This document shows positions 7,535 through 14,686 of a stretch of 33,571 nucleotides of DNA, piece by piece (positions within the stretch are counted from its first letter, which is position 1; the number at the start of each line of letters is the position of its first letter). A model generated the notes under the pieces. It was not told the origin of the DNA. It ran no database searches and saw nothing but the letters and a program-made list of their open reading frames with translations. The stretch comes from CAWEHT01 sp963808455 (GTDB taxonomy: Bacteria > Chloroflexota > Anaerolineae > CG2-30-64-16), in NCBI GenBank assembly GCA_963808455.1, contig CAWEHT010000229.1, forward strand, positions 1 through 33,571. The letters are read 5' to 3'. The translations under genes and the position numbers were made by a program.

Positions 7535-7766
7535 TGGCCCGCGCGTAACAGAGCAATTCCTCGGACGAGAAGGGCTTGCCGGGCATCATCTGCCAGGCCA
7601 GCCGCGCGTGCAACTCGAGACAGGCGAGGTAATGCTCGCACGCCTCGGGGTCTTCGACCAGCCGCTTGCCCAGCGCCGCCAACTCATCGGCCGACGCAAT
7701 TTGATCGCACATCCGGTCGATCAGCCGGTCCAACTCCTGATCGTTGTTCCATGTCAAGTCGCTCAT
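7443..7766 (-). CDS. N-terminal cytoplasmic domain of the FecR-family anti-sigma protein (separate frame)
   Basis: The ATG overlaps the sigma-factor stop (ATGA), indicating translational coupling. The first ~80 residues, from MSDLTWNNDQELDRLIDRMC through LACLELHARLAWQMM, are predicted helical. They match the cytoplasmic, sigma-contacting part of planctomycete FecR-domain proteins, which resembles a zinc-less anti-sigma helix bundle. After about residue 80 the sequence becomes low-complexity (SGQRAVGSGQ) and stops at 7443, immediately after four copies of the heptamer GGGCAG(T/C). The TM and FecR domains lie in another frame directly downstream (5939-7534). As drawn it would be a soluble ~107-residue fragment; a fused protein of ~600 residues is more likely to be the working form. 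The break may be a real slip in the repeat or an assembly error. Confidence 0.6.
   Translation of the reverse strand: MSDLTWNNDQELDRLIDRMCDQIASADELAALGKRLVEDPEACEHYLACLELHARLAWQMMPGKPFSSEELLCYARASDDADRQEGSGFRISGVRGESGQRAVGSGQ
7446..7473 (-). repeat. Four-copy 7-bp tandem repeat at the frame break of the anti-sigma/FecR gene
   Basis: On the plus strand the units are CTGCCCG, CTGCCCA, CTGCCCG, CTGCCCA. Seven is not a multiple of three, so each gain or loss shifts the frame. With four copies the upstream frame stops at 7443. Removing one copy puts it in frame with the TM/FecR frame, with no stop in between. Confidence 0.85.
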
Positions 7767-8341
7767 TCCCCGGAATCTCCCTTCTCCCGCCGCACCGCGG
7801 CCTCCTCGACGCACTTCCGCAACAGCCGGCGGATGCGGCCCAGGGATTGCGAAACGGCGTTCTCCGAGCGGTGCAGCCGCTCGGAAAGGACCTTCACCCG
7901 CACCCCGGTCAGATAACGGAGCCGGATCAACTCCCGATCGGCGTCGCCCAGGGCCTCGACGCATCCGAGCAGCGTTTCCGTGCGGAACGGATCCTCGCCC
8001 AGGTCGCTCGCTCGCAGCCGCGCAGCCAGCGCGTCGAGCACCCGCGGCTCCAGGATCGGCGCGTCGTTGGCGTGAATCTGCCGGTAGCGCAACACGCGGT
8101 ATCGCGCCACCTCGCGGGCCCAGGCCCAAAAACTCGTCCCCAACTCGAACTGATCGAACTTCTGCCACAATACCAGGCTGGTGTCCTGGAGCACGTCGTG
8201 GGCGTCGATAGGATTGCCGATCAGCGTGACGATGTAGACGTAGAGCGAATGTTGGCAGGCGGAGTACAAATCCAAGAACTCCTGCGTTCGCTGCGCGTCA
8301 GGAACTCGCCCATCGTCAACCATAATCTTCATCCCCGCCAT
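7763..8341 (-). CDS. ECF-type sigma-70 family RNA polymerase sigma factor
   Basis: Alternative sigma factor of the planctomycete/verrucomicrobial ECF group (192 aa, a usual size). Region 2 includes QRTQEFLDLYSACQHSLYVY, DAHDVLQDTSLVLWQKFDQF and FWAWAREVARYRVLRYRQ, the -10-recognising helices. Region 4 includes ADRELIRLRYLTGVRVKVLS followed by LHRSENAVSQSLGRIRRLL, a helix-turn-helix for the -35 box. It overlaps the anti-sigma ORF by 4 nt and is first in that module. In-frame ATGs four and seven codons in are alternative starts; none has a strong ribosome-binding site. Targets are unknown. The adjacent PEP-CTERM genes lie downstream on the same strand but are separated from the FecR ORF by their own leader. 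Confidence 0.85.
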   Translation of the reverse strand: MAGMKIMVDDGRVPDAQRTQEFLDLYSACQHSLYVYIVTLIGNPIDAHDVLQDTSLVLWQKFDQFELGTSFWAWAREVARYRVLRYRQIHANDAPILEPRVLDALAARLRASDLGEDPFRTETLLGCVEALGDADRELIRLRYLTGVRVKVLSERLHRSENAVSQSLGRIRRLLRKCVEEAAVRREKGDSGE

Positions 8342-8454
8342 ACACTAAATATGTGAAGACGCAGAAATCTGAGGGTGAGAAGGGGGAAGAAGTCGGAAAA
8401 CAGCCCTGGCAACGTAACGCTAACCCCTCAGAAGCATGGCAACAAACCTCTTCC

Positions 8455-9947
8455 TCACACGCTGTCCGGCACCACGTACGGGGTGCGGTAAGTCCGCGTG
8501 AGCAACTGGTTTGCCTCGTCGTCGCCGACGAATCGCTCGGCCTTGGCGTCGAACGCGAGCCTGCGGCCCAGGCGGTACGCGACGCCGTCCAACGATATGG
8601 CCGCATCGACGAGATGTTGCTTCATGCTCCCCCAGGCCTCGTAGGCCGCCACGTGGCCGCCGAAGGCCTCGATCGGATCGGCGAAGGGAGCTTCCGCGCC
8701 GAGCTGGTAAGAGACGTTGCCCAAGTGGCAAAGCACGGCGGAACGGTGCCCCTCGAGGATTTCGGCGTGGAGGTCTTCGCGTTTACGGCTGCGGACGCAG
8801 TCGATGAAGTTGGCGAAATGTTGGGGGGTGGGGTCGCGCGGGACGTTGCCCGACGCCAACTTCTTCACCGTCCCGCTCAGCGAAAAGTGCCGCCCGATCT
8901 CTTCCGCCGCGACACTCGGCAGCGGCTCGCCGTCCTGCTTACCGCGGGCAAAGAACTTGCCGTTCTTGATTACGCCCTGGTCGGTGTAGAACTCGTTGGC
9001 CACCTTCATCGTTCTGGAATCGACTAATCCGCGATCCTCGAAGATGAGCTTCGGACCGCCGAAGTCGATGATCGTCAGTTGCGTGTTGGGCGTTTGGCCC
9101 TGGTCCTTGTAACCGAAGCGGCCGCCGAGACTGACGACGGCCTGGGGCGCGGCGCCGTCGGGCATGGCCCAGCGGGCGACGTCCAACTGGTGTACGCCCT
9201 GGTTGCCGATCTCGCCGTTGCCGAAATCCCAGAACCAGTGCCAATTGTAATGCACGATGTTCTCGTGATACGGCTGCTCGGCGCCGGACCGAGCCAGATG
9301 TCGAAGTCTAGTTCCTTGGGCGGCTGCTTGGCCGGCTTGAAGCCGATGCTCCGCCGCGGCTTGCTGGCGTAGCCGTAGGCCACCAGCAGTTTGCCGAACT
9401 TGCCGCTGCGCACGGCTGCTACCTCGGCAATCCAACTCGGGTCGGATCGGCTCTGGGTGCCGTGCTGCACGATGCGGTCGTACTTTCGGGCGGCCTCGAC
9501 GAGCCGGCGGCCCTCCAGCACGGTATGGCTGCAAGGTTTTTCCACGTACACGTCCTTGCCCGCCTGGCAGGCCCAAATCGCCAGCAGCGTATGCCAATGA
9601 TTCGGCGCGGCGATCGAAACGGCGTCGAGGTCCTTGTCGTCGAGCGCCTTGCGGAGGTCTTGCACGCACCGGGGCGCCGTGCCGCTATGCCGTTTGACCG
9701 TCTCGCTGGACATCGCGAACAGGCGGCTGTCGGGGTCGGCCAGGTAGGCGATTTCGACGTTCTTCAGGCCCGAGAGGTGCTTGACGTGTTCCCGTCCGCG
9801 GCCGTTGATGCCCGCCACGGCGACGCGGATTCGATCGTTGGCGCCCAAAACGCGGCCCGAGGCCTTCGTGCCGGCCACGGTGAAGGCGGCGGCAACGCCC
9901 CCGGCAGCGGCACGCTTGAAAAAATCACGACGGTTGCAGTGGAACAC
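8455..9947 (-). CDS. Tat-exported Gfo/Idh/MocA family oxidoreductase; one frame break
   Basis: NAD(P)-dependent sugar or polyol dehydrogenase-like protein. It starts with a twin-arginine signal, NRRDFFKRAAAGGVAAAF. It continues with a Rossmann segment (IRVAVAGINGRGREHVKHLS), the family EKP motif in VYVEKPCSH, and APNHWH. After a one-base break near 9290 comes the planctomycete hallmark HENIVHYNWHWFWDFGNGEI and GNQGVHQLDVARWAMPDG. The frame then runs to the stop at 8455. The GTG at 9947 has CAGGAG upstream, as does the neighbouring GH16 gene; an ATG at 9974 overlapping the GH16 stop (TGATG) is an alternative. The break falls inside a universally conserved stretch (WLGPAP / PYHEN), so a sequencing indel is likely. 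The order suggests an operon processing a beta-glucan-derived sugar; the substrate is not predictable. Confidence 0.8.
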
Positions 9948-9973
9948 GATCGGCTCCTGATTCTTGAAGGTCA

Positions 9974-10849
9974 TCACTTCTCCACCAGGTCGTACACGCG
10001 CACGTAATCCACCACGAAGCGGTCCGGCAGCTTGGCGTGGGCGATGTTGCCGGCCCAAGAGCCTACCTCGTCGCTCAGCAGGATGAACTGCGGCGTCTGA
10101 CAGACGCGGCCCGCTTGGGTGCGCCAAGTCTCCTTGCCATCGACGTAAAAGACATACTCGTCCGGCTTCCACCACAGTGCGAAGATATGAAAGCCTTCCA
10201 TGACGCCGGGCACCCTGACCACCGAACCTTTCGTCTTGTGGTCCTTGCCGTAGCCGTCCCAATGCAGGTTGTGATACACGCGGTCGTCGAGCGAGGCCTT
10301 TTCCATGATGTCGATTTCGCAGCCGTCGCGGCCCTGGCCGCCGACCTTCTCAACCCCCGGCCCGGAAATCCAGAAGCCCGGCCAGTGGCCCTGCTGTTTC
10401 TGCAATTGGATGCGGGCGACATAGAAACCGAAACTGTGCTCGAACTTGCCCTGCGTGGCAATGCAGGCGTCGAGGTATTTGCCGTCCTCTTTCTTGGTCT
10501 CGATGACCAGGTGTCCGTTTCCGTCCACGGAGACCGCGTTGCGGCTCCACCAGCCGATGCGCCGTTTGCCTTCGGCGTAATGGACCCATTTGCTCTCGTC
10601 CAACTCTGTGCCGCCGAACTCGTCATGCCAGACGAGTTTCCACGCTTTGCCCTCCGGTGCGGAGGGGGTCGCATCCTTCGGTTCGATCTCTTGCGCACCA
10701 GTCCACTGGACGCAGAACGTCATGGCAAGTGCAGCTAGTACGGCCTCCAGGAAATGCTTGCCGCCGCCACAAGCCCACCCGTTGCAACGGGTGGGCGTCA
10801 CCGATCGGTAACGATTCCCGGAAAGACGTGCTGAAACGGGTCTCCACAT
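9974..10849 (-). CDS. Glycoside hydrolase family 16 (beta-glucanase/laminarinase-like)
   Basis: Secreted or periplasmic endo-acting beta-glycosidase (291 aa). The catalytic signature EIDIME lies at residues ~178-183: Glu178 is the expected nucleophile and Glu183 the acid/base. Surrounding sequence is typical: WHDEFGGTELDESKW near the start of the domain, GHWPGFWI, VYHNLHWDGYG and the C-terminal VDYVRVYDL. The ATG has CAGGAG eight bases upstream. The N-terminus is unusual. Residues ~17-27 (VTPTRCNGWACG) are encoded by a perfect 24-bp palindrome of the type found between genes here, and the hydrophobic signal segment (HFLEAVLAALAMTFCV) comes only after it. The palindrome may have inserted near the original start. 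GH16 covers laminarinases, agarases, carrageenases and others; the exact substrate cannot be told. Confidence 0.85.
   Translation of the reverse strand: MWRPVSARLSGNRYRSVTPTRCNGWACGGGKHFLEAVLAALAMTFCVQWTGAQEIEPKDATPSAPEGKAWKLVWHDEFGGTELDESKWVHYAEGKRRIGWWSRNAVSVDGNGHLVIETKKEDGKYLDACIATQGKFEHSFGFYVARIQLQKQQGHWPGFWISGPGVEKVGGQGRDGCEIDIMEKASLDDRVYHNLHWDGYGKDHKTKGSVVRVPGVMEGFHIFALWWKPDEYVFYVDGKETWRTQAGRVCQTPQFILLSDEVGSWAGNIAHAKLPDRFVVDYVRVYDLVEK
10773..10796. repeat. Perfect 24-bp palindrome (REP-like) inside the GH16 signal-peptide region
   Basis: GCCCACCCGTTG followed directly by its exact reverse complement. It is translated in frame as part of the GH16 N-terminus. Similar GGGTGGGC palindromes are scattered between genes in planctomycete genomes. 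Confidence 0.75.
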
Positions 10850-10986
10850 GCTCGGCTCCTGATTTGTGGCGGCGATGATTCAGTTGGCAGGGGCGGGATT
10901 TGCAGCCAACGCAGGCAGGGACGCTACAAATATCATTTTCACCGCGCGGACGAGCGATGTCAAGTCTCGTCGGACGAGTCCGTATT

Positions 10987-11041
10987 GTACTCGTCACGCT
11001 CCGCGTGACGAAACCGTCCTCACGCGGAGCGTGAGGAGTAC
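10987..11041. repeat. Long imperfect inverted repeat (double REP), 22-bp arms
   Basis: The arm at 10987-11008 and the arm at 11020-11041 are reverse complements with one mismatch, separated by an 11-nt loop. Each arm contains its own small palindrome TCACGC-TC-GCGTGA-type core. It lies between the GH16 gene and the cysA stop, so it could end the sulfate-operon transcript or be a mobile REP pair. Confidence 0.7.
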
Positions 11042-11056
11042 ATTACGAAAGGTGCG

Positions 11057-12127
11057 CTATTCCCGCTTGTCGGCGAACACCTTTACGTCGCGGGGCGTGA
11101 CAAAGACCTTGCTGCCGTTCGAGATGCCCAGCGCACGGTAGCGTTCTTGCGTCAACTCGGCGCAGAGCCGCTCGCCGGTCGAGGCCAACAACTCCAACCG
11201 CACGTTCGGGCCGGCCGAGTGGATGCGCGTAACGACCGCCTCCAGCGACGGATGGCCGTTGGGCGTCACGTCCACGTCGAGTTCGTGCGGCCGGATAAAG
11301 ACCCTCGCCGGCTGGGTGGGCGTGCCGGCCAATTCGGGCGACTCCCAGGCCAGCGTGGCAAAGTGGACCTTGCCGCCTTCCAACCGCGCGTGAAACACGT
11401 TTACCTGCCCCAGAAACTTCACCACGAACTCGGTGGCCGGGTGGTGAAACACCTCGTCCGGCGTGCCGATCTGCTCGATCCGGCCCTCGTTCATCACCAA
11501 CACGCGGTCGGCCAGTTCCAAGGCTTCGTCCTGGTCGTGGGTCACAAAGACGCTCGTAAGGTGGATTTCGTCGTGCAAGCGGCGGAGCCATTGCCGCAGT
11601 TCCTGCGCGCACGCGGGCGTCGAGCGCGCCGAACGGCTCGTCCAGCAGCAGCACCTTCGGCTCGATGGCCAGCACCGGGCCAGCGCCACGCGCTGCCGCT
11701 GCCCGCCGGAAAGCTGGTGCGGATAGCGATTGGCCATGCTCTCCAACTGCACGAGTTTCAACAGCCGCATGACCTTGTACTTGATGAGGCTTCTGGCGGG
11801 CCGATGCGATTTCGGCCGCACGCGCAGCCCGAAGGCGACGTTCTCGAACACCGTCATGTGGCGGAATAGGGCGTAGTGCTGGAAGACGAAGCCCACCTGC
11901 CGGCTGCCGGCCTGCCGCCGGGCGACGTCCTCGTCGTGGAACAGGATCGCCCCGCTGCCGTCGTCCGGCTCCTCCAGCCCGGCGATGATCCGCAGCAGCG
12001 TCGTCTTGCCCGAGCCCGAAGGCCCCAGCAGCGCCACCAGTTCGCCCGTGGCGACCGTCAGGCTCACGTCGCGGAGCGCCGTGAACGTGCCGAAGGTCTT
12101 TGTGATGTTGCGGACTTCGATGCCCAT
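11057..12127 (-). CDS. cysA: Sulfate/thiosulfate ABC importer ATP-binding protein CysA; two compensating frame breaks
   Basis: ATPase of the CysTWA importer. Walker A is GPSGSGKTTLL, the Q-loop region is VFQHYALF, the signature is LSGGQRQRVALAR, and the H-loop is VFVTHDQDEALELADRV. The C-terminal TOBE-like region (IEQIGTPDEVF, NVFHARLEGG, FIRPHELDVD) is as in CysA, and length (~356 aa) fits. Between about 11675 and 11605 the reading frame is shifted. The family's Walker B region, LAIEPKVLLLDEPFGALDAR, appears intact in another frame, and the annotated frame reads CWPSSRRCCCWTSRSAR instead. A missing base and an extra base 70 nt apart explain this, most likely sequencing errors. If real, the ATPase would be dead. 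It is the last gene of the importer set, separated from cysW by the PIN pair. Confidence 0.85.
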   Translation of the reverse strand: MGIEVRNITKTFGTFTALRDVSLTVATGELVALLGPSGSGKTTLLRIIAGLEEPDDGSGAILFHDEDVARRQAGSRQVGFVFQHYALFRHMTVFENVAFGLRVRPKSHRPARSLIKYKVMRLLKLVQLESMANRYPHQLSGGQRQRVALARCWPSSRRCCCWTSRSARSTPACAQELRQWLRRLHDEIHLTSVFVTHDQDEALELADRVLVMNEGRIEQIGTPDEVFHHPATEFVVKFLGQVNVFHARLEGGKVHFATLAWESPELAGTPTQPARVFIRPHELDVDVTPNGHPSLEAVVTRIHSAGPNVRLELLASTGERLCAELTQERYRALGISNGSKVFVTPRDVKVFADKRE

Positions 12128-12168
12128 GCTTGGCTCAATTAGTTCGACAAGTCAATATGCTCGCGTAG

Positions 12169-12360
12169 TCAGTCTCCGCGAAGCGATTCTTGTGATGCGG
12201 GGCTGGGCGGTTGCGTCAGCCGATCGGCGTACTTTTCTTCCTGTAGTTTCATATAGTATTCGACGAGTCGCTTCGGATCATGTCCGCATTTTTCAGAAAT
12301 GCGACGTCTGGCTTCGCGGATTCTGGCGACTGTTGGATCGGCAAGCAAATCTGGTTTCAT
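12169..12360 (-). CDS. Small partner of PIN-domain protein, putative antitoxin (63 aa)
   Basis: Starts one base after the PIN gene's stop codon, so the two are almost certainly co-translated. The sequence (PTVARIREARRRISEKCGHD, then RLVEYYMKLQEEKYADRL) is charged and helical. It resembles the short partners that follow this PIN subfamily in planctomycetes and cyanobacteria, which typically read as x-EV-x-x-x-R-x-x-I-x-x-x-x-G-x-D-x-x-x-L. No DNA-binding fold is recognisable. A VapB-like antitoxin role is inferred from the pairing alone. Toxin-first order is atypical of classical vapBC but usual for this subfamily. Confidence 0.55.
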   Translation of the reverse strand: MKPDLLADPTVARIREARRRISEKCGHDPKRLVEYYMKLQEEKYADRLTQPPSPASQESLRGD

Positions 12361-12361
12361 T

Positions 12362-12859
12362 CTAGGATTCCTCTCCAAGGAGTTCCAGCGGAGTGACCAG
12401 GCTGGGGACATGCAGCCCGAGCATTCCGTTGATGACGCGAATATGCTGAAACTTGTTTGCGTTCGCCAAATGTTGGCAATTCCACGTCAACAAGAAATCG
12501 CACTTATGATAAGATGCCATCGCCAAATGCAAAGCGTCGCCCGCGGGATTGGCCGGCATAAGCAGATGGTCGATGTAGGTTCTCACTATCTCCTCGATTT
12601 CCCTGACGATGGGCAGCGCGGGGATTTCCGCCACCAGAGCCAGCGCATCCTGCCTTGTGGGATAATCGCCGTCACTGAGTTCATCGAGAACCGCCGGACT
12701 GATATACACTTCGTAGGAATCCCGCTTGAAATCCCACCAGTGCTGCGTCCAGTTCCTACGCACCACGGATTCCATGTCCGTCCGGGTTTGGCAATACCAA
12801 CTCGGGATGGAGGTTTCGACATAGACCCGCTGCTTCGGCATTCTTGTGGTCTCCGGCAT
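12362..12859 (-). CDS. PIN-domain protein, VapC-like putative ribonuclease toxin
   Basis: A 165-residue PIN nuclease-like protein. The acidic metal ligands are visible: Glu in VYVETSIPSW (replacing the usual Asp), Glu in VLDELSDGDY, Asp in GDALHLAMASYH, and Asp in CDFLLTWNC, followed by QHLANA. This is the subfamily with VETSIPS near the N-terminus and TWN near the C-terminus. An in-frame ATG six codons in, preceded by GGAG, is an alternative start. It sits between cysW (stop at 12875) and its small partner, inside the sulfate-import operon and on the same strand. Such proteins usually cleave tRNA or rRNA; the target here is unknown. Confidence 0.75.
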   Translation of the reverse strand: MPETTRMPKQRVYVETSIPSWYCQTRTDMESVVRRNWTQHWWDFKRDSYEVYISPAVLDELSDGDYPTRQDALALVAEIPALPIVREIEEIVRTYIDHLLMPANPAGDALHLAMASYHKCDFLLTWNCQHLANANKFQHIRVINGMLGLHVPSLVTPLELLGEES

Positions 12860-12874
12860 GAAACGAGTGCCTTG

Positions 12875-13774
12875 CTAATCCCCTGTATATCGCATTTCCT
12901 CCGACGGCAGCTCCTCGGTGGTCTTCCATTGTAGCACGGACTTGAGGACCAGCGTAAGCAGGGCTAGCATTGCCAGGAGCGAGGCCACGGCGAACGCCGG
13001 CGCCAGATCGCAGCCGCCCTCGTACAACATCTGCACCTGTAGCGGCATCGTGTTGGTGCTGGCGCGGTGCCCCGCGACTACCGACACCGCGCCGAACTCA
13101 CCCATTGCGCGGGCGTTGCAGAGAATTACGCCGTAGAGCAGCCCCCACTTGATATTCGGCAGCGTTACCCGCCAGAACGTTTGCAAACCGCCGGCCCCCA
13201 GCAAGCAGGCGGCCTCTTCTTCCTCGATTCCCTGGGCCTGCATCAACGGTATCAACTCGCGGGCCACGAACGGGAACGTGACGAAAAGCGTCGCCAACAC
13301 GATTCCGGTCGTCGAAAAGACGATGTGCAGGTCGTGCGCATCGAGCCACGGGCCCAACCAACCCTGCCGGCCGAACAACAACACGAAAACCATTCCTGCG
13401 ATCACCGGCGAGATGCTGTAGGGCAGGTCGAGCAACGTAATCAGCACGCTCTTGCCGGCAAACTGGAACTTCGCGATCGCCCAGGCCGCAATCACGCCGA
13501 ACAGCGTGTTGATCGGCACGACGATCGCCGCTACCAGCAACGTCAGGCGGACAGCCGACCAGGTGGCGCTGGTCGAGAGTGAACCGACGTAGGCCGCCCA
13601 TCCCTGCGAGAGCGCCTCGCTGAACACCAGCAGCAGCGGCACGAACAGAAACAACCCTAAGAACCCCAACGTAACGCAAATCAGCACCCAGCGGACCCAC
13701 CGCGGCTCGGTAATGGCCGAGGTCGTCGGACGTCGGCTCTTCGGCTTTCGTGCTGTTATCACGGTTCCGGGCAT
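12875..13774 (-). CDS. cysW: Sulfate/thiosulfate ABC importer permease CysW
   Basis: Inner-membrane permease, 299 aa, with about six transmembrane helices. The first is VRWVLICVTLGFLGLFLFVP. The binding-protein-dependent transport EAA motif reads EEEEAACLLGAGGLQTFWRV followed by LPNIKWGLLYG, and GEFGAVSVVAGH is typical of CysW. The ATG at 13774 (MPGTVITARK) starts just after a short gap from cysT; a longer open frame upstream is out-of-family. It is intact, unlike its neighbours. It is expected to pair with CysT to form the channel and with CysA for energy. Confidence 0.85.
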   Translation of the reverse strand: MPGTVITARKPKSRRPTTSAITEPRWVRWVLICVTLGFLGLFLFVPLLLVFSEALSQGWAAYVGSLSTSATWSAVRLTLLVAAIVVPINTLFGVIAAWAIAKFQFAGKSVLITLLDLPYSISPVIAGMVFVLLFGRQGWLGPWLDAHDLHIVFSTTGIVLATLFVTFPFVARELIPLMQAQGIEEEEAACLLGAGGLQTFWRVTLPNIKWGLLYGVILCNARAMGEFGAVSVVAGHRASTNTMPLQVQMLYEGGCDLAPAFAVASLLAMLALLTLVLKSVLQWKTTEELPSEEMRYTGD

Positions 13775-13812
13775 GTCCCTAATCCCTAATCCCCAGCCCC
13801 TAGCCCCTCTTC

Positions 13813-14627
13813 TCACGTTGCGTACCGCCGGCTCCACCACTGGATCAGATTGATGAACAACAACGCGGCGAACGACGCCCCCAGCGTCACCACGGCGATG
13901 GCGGCCGCCTCGGCATAGTGATATTGCTCCAGCTTGGTGTAAATCAGCATCGGCACCACCTTTTCCCACTTGCTGGAGATGAAGATCACCGAGCCGTATT
14001 CGCCCAGCGCCGGGCGAAGGCCAAAGCAAATCCCGTCAGCAGCGCCGGCATGATCGTGGGGAAGATCACGTGGACGAACGTTTGCCACCGCGTCGCGCCC
14101 AGACTGGCCGCCGCCTCCTCCACTTCGAGGTCCATGTCTTCCAAGGCGGGCTGCAAGGTGCGGACGACGAACGGCAGCCCGATAAACGTCAGCGCCACTG
14201 TGACGCCCCAAGAGCTATAGGCCACCTCGATCCCCAGCGGCGCCAGCCAGCGCCCGATCCAGCCGTCGGTCGAATAGAGCGCCGTCAGGGCGATGCCCGA
14301 AACGGCGGTCGGCATGGCGAACGGCAGATCGACCATGGCGTCGATCAGCCGCTTACCGAAGAACGAATATCGCACCAGGACCCAGGCCACGACCAGCCCG
14401 AAAACCGCGTTGATCGCCGCCGCAATGAACGAGGCCCCAAACGTCAATTTGTAGGAGGCCACGACGCTGGGATCGGTCACCGTGGCAAAGAATTTTGGCC
14501 AACTGATGGTTGCCGACTTGAGGAACAGGCCCGCCAGCGGAATCAGCACGATGAGGCTCAAGTAGCTCATCGTGCAGCCCATCGTCAGCCCAAACCCCGG
14601 CAGAACGCTTCGCTCTTTGAGTTTCAT
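13813..14627 (-). CDS. cysT: Sulfate/thiosulfate ABC importer permease CysT; one frame break
   Basis: Inner-membrane permease partner of CysW. The N-terminal part (MKLKERSVLPGFGLTMGCTM, then YLSLIVLIPLAGLFLKS) and helices such as GLVVAWVLVRYSFFGKRLID and DLPFAMPTAVSGIALTALYS are typical CysT. The EAA motif VEEAAASLGATRWQTFVHVI is intact. Just after FALAFAR the frame breaks near 14010, and the family sequence continues in another frame as LGEYGSVIFISSKWEKVVPM to a stop at 13813. The nucleotides show CGGCG where CGGGCG is expected, i.e. one G missing from a GGG run, which points to a sequencing error. Repaired length is about 271 residues, normal for the family. Confidence 0.85.
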
Positions 14628-14637
14628 AATGTAGGCG

Positions 14638-14674
14638 GCACACGCCGTGTGCCGGCCCCGCACACGGCGTGTGC
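14638..14674. repeat. Perfect inverted repeat, 15-bp arms (REP-like) upstream of cysT
   Basis: GCACACGCCGTGTGC (14638-14652) is the exact reverse complement of GCACACGGCGTGTGC (14660-14674), with a 7-nt loop. It sits in the sbp-cysT gap, where such a hairpin could protect or attenuate the transcript and raise sbp over cysT expression (inference). A single similar half is present at 15847-15860. Confidence 0.65.
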
Positions 14675-14686
14675 GGAATACTATGT

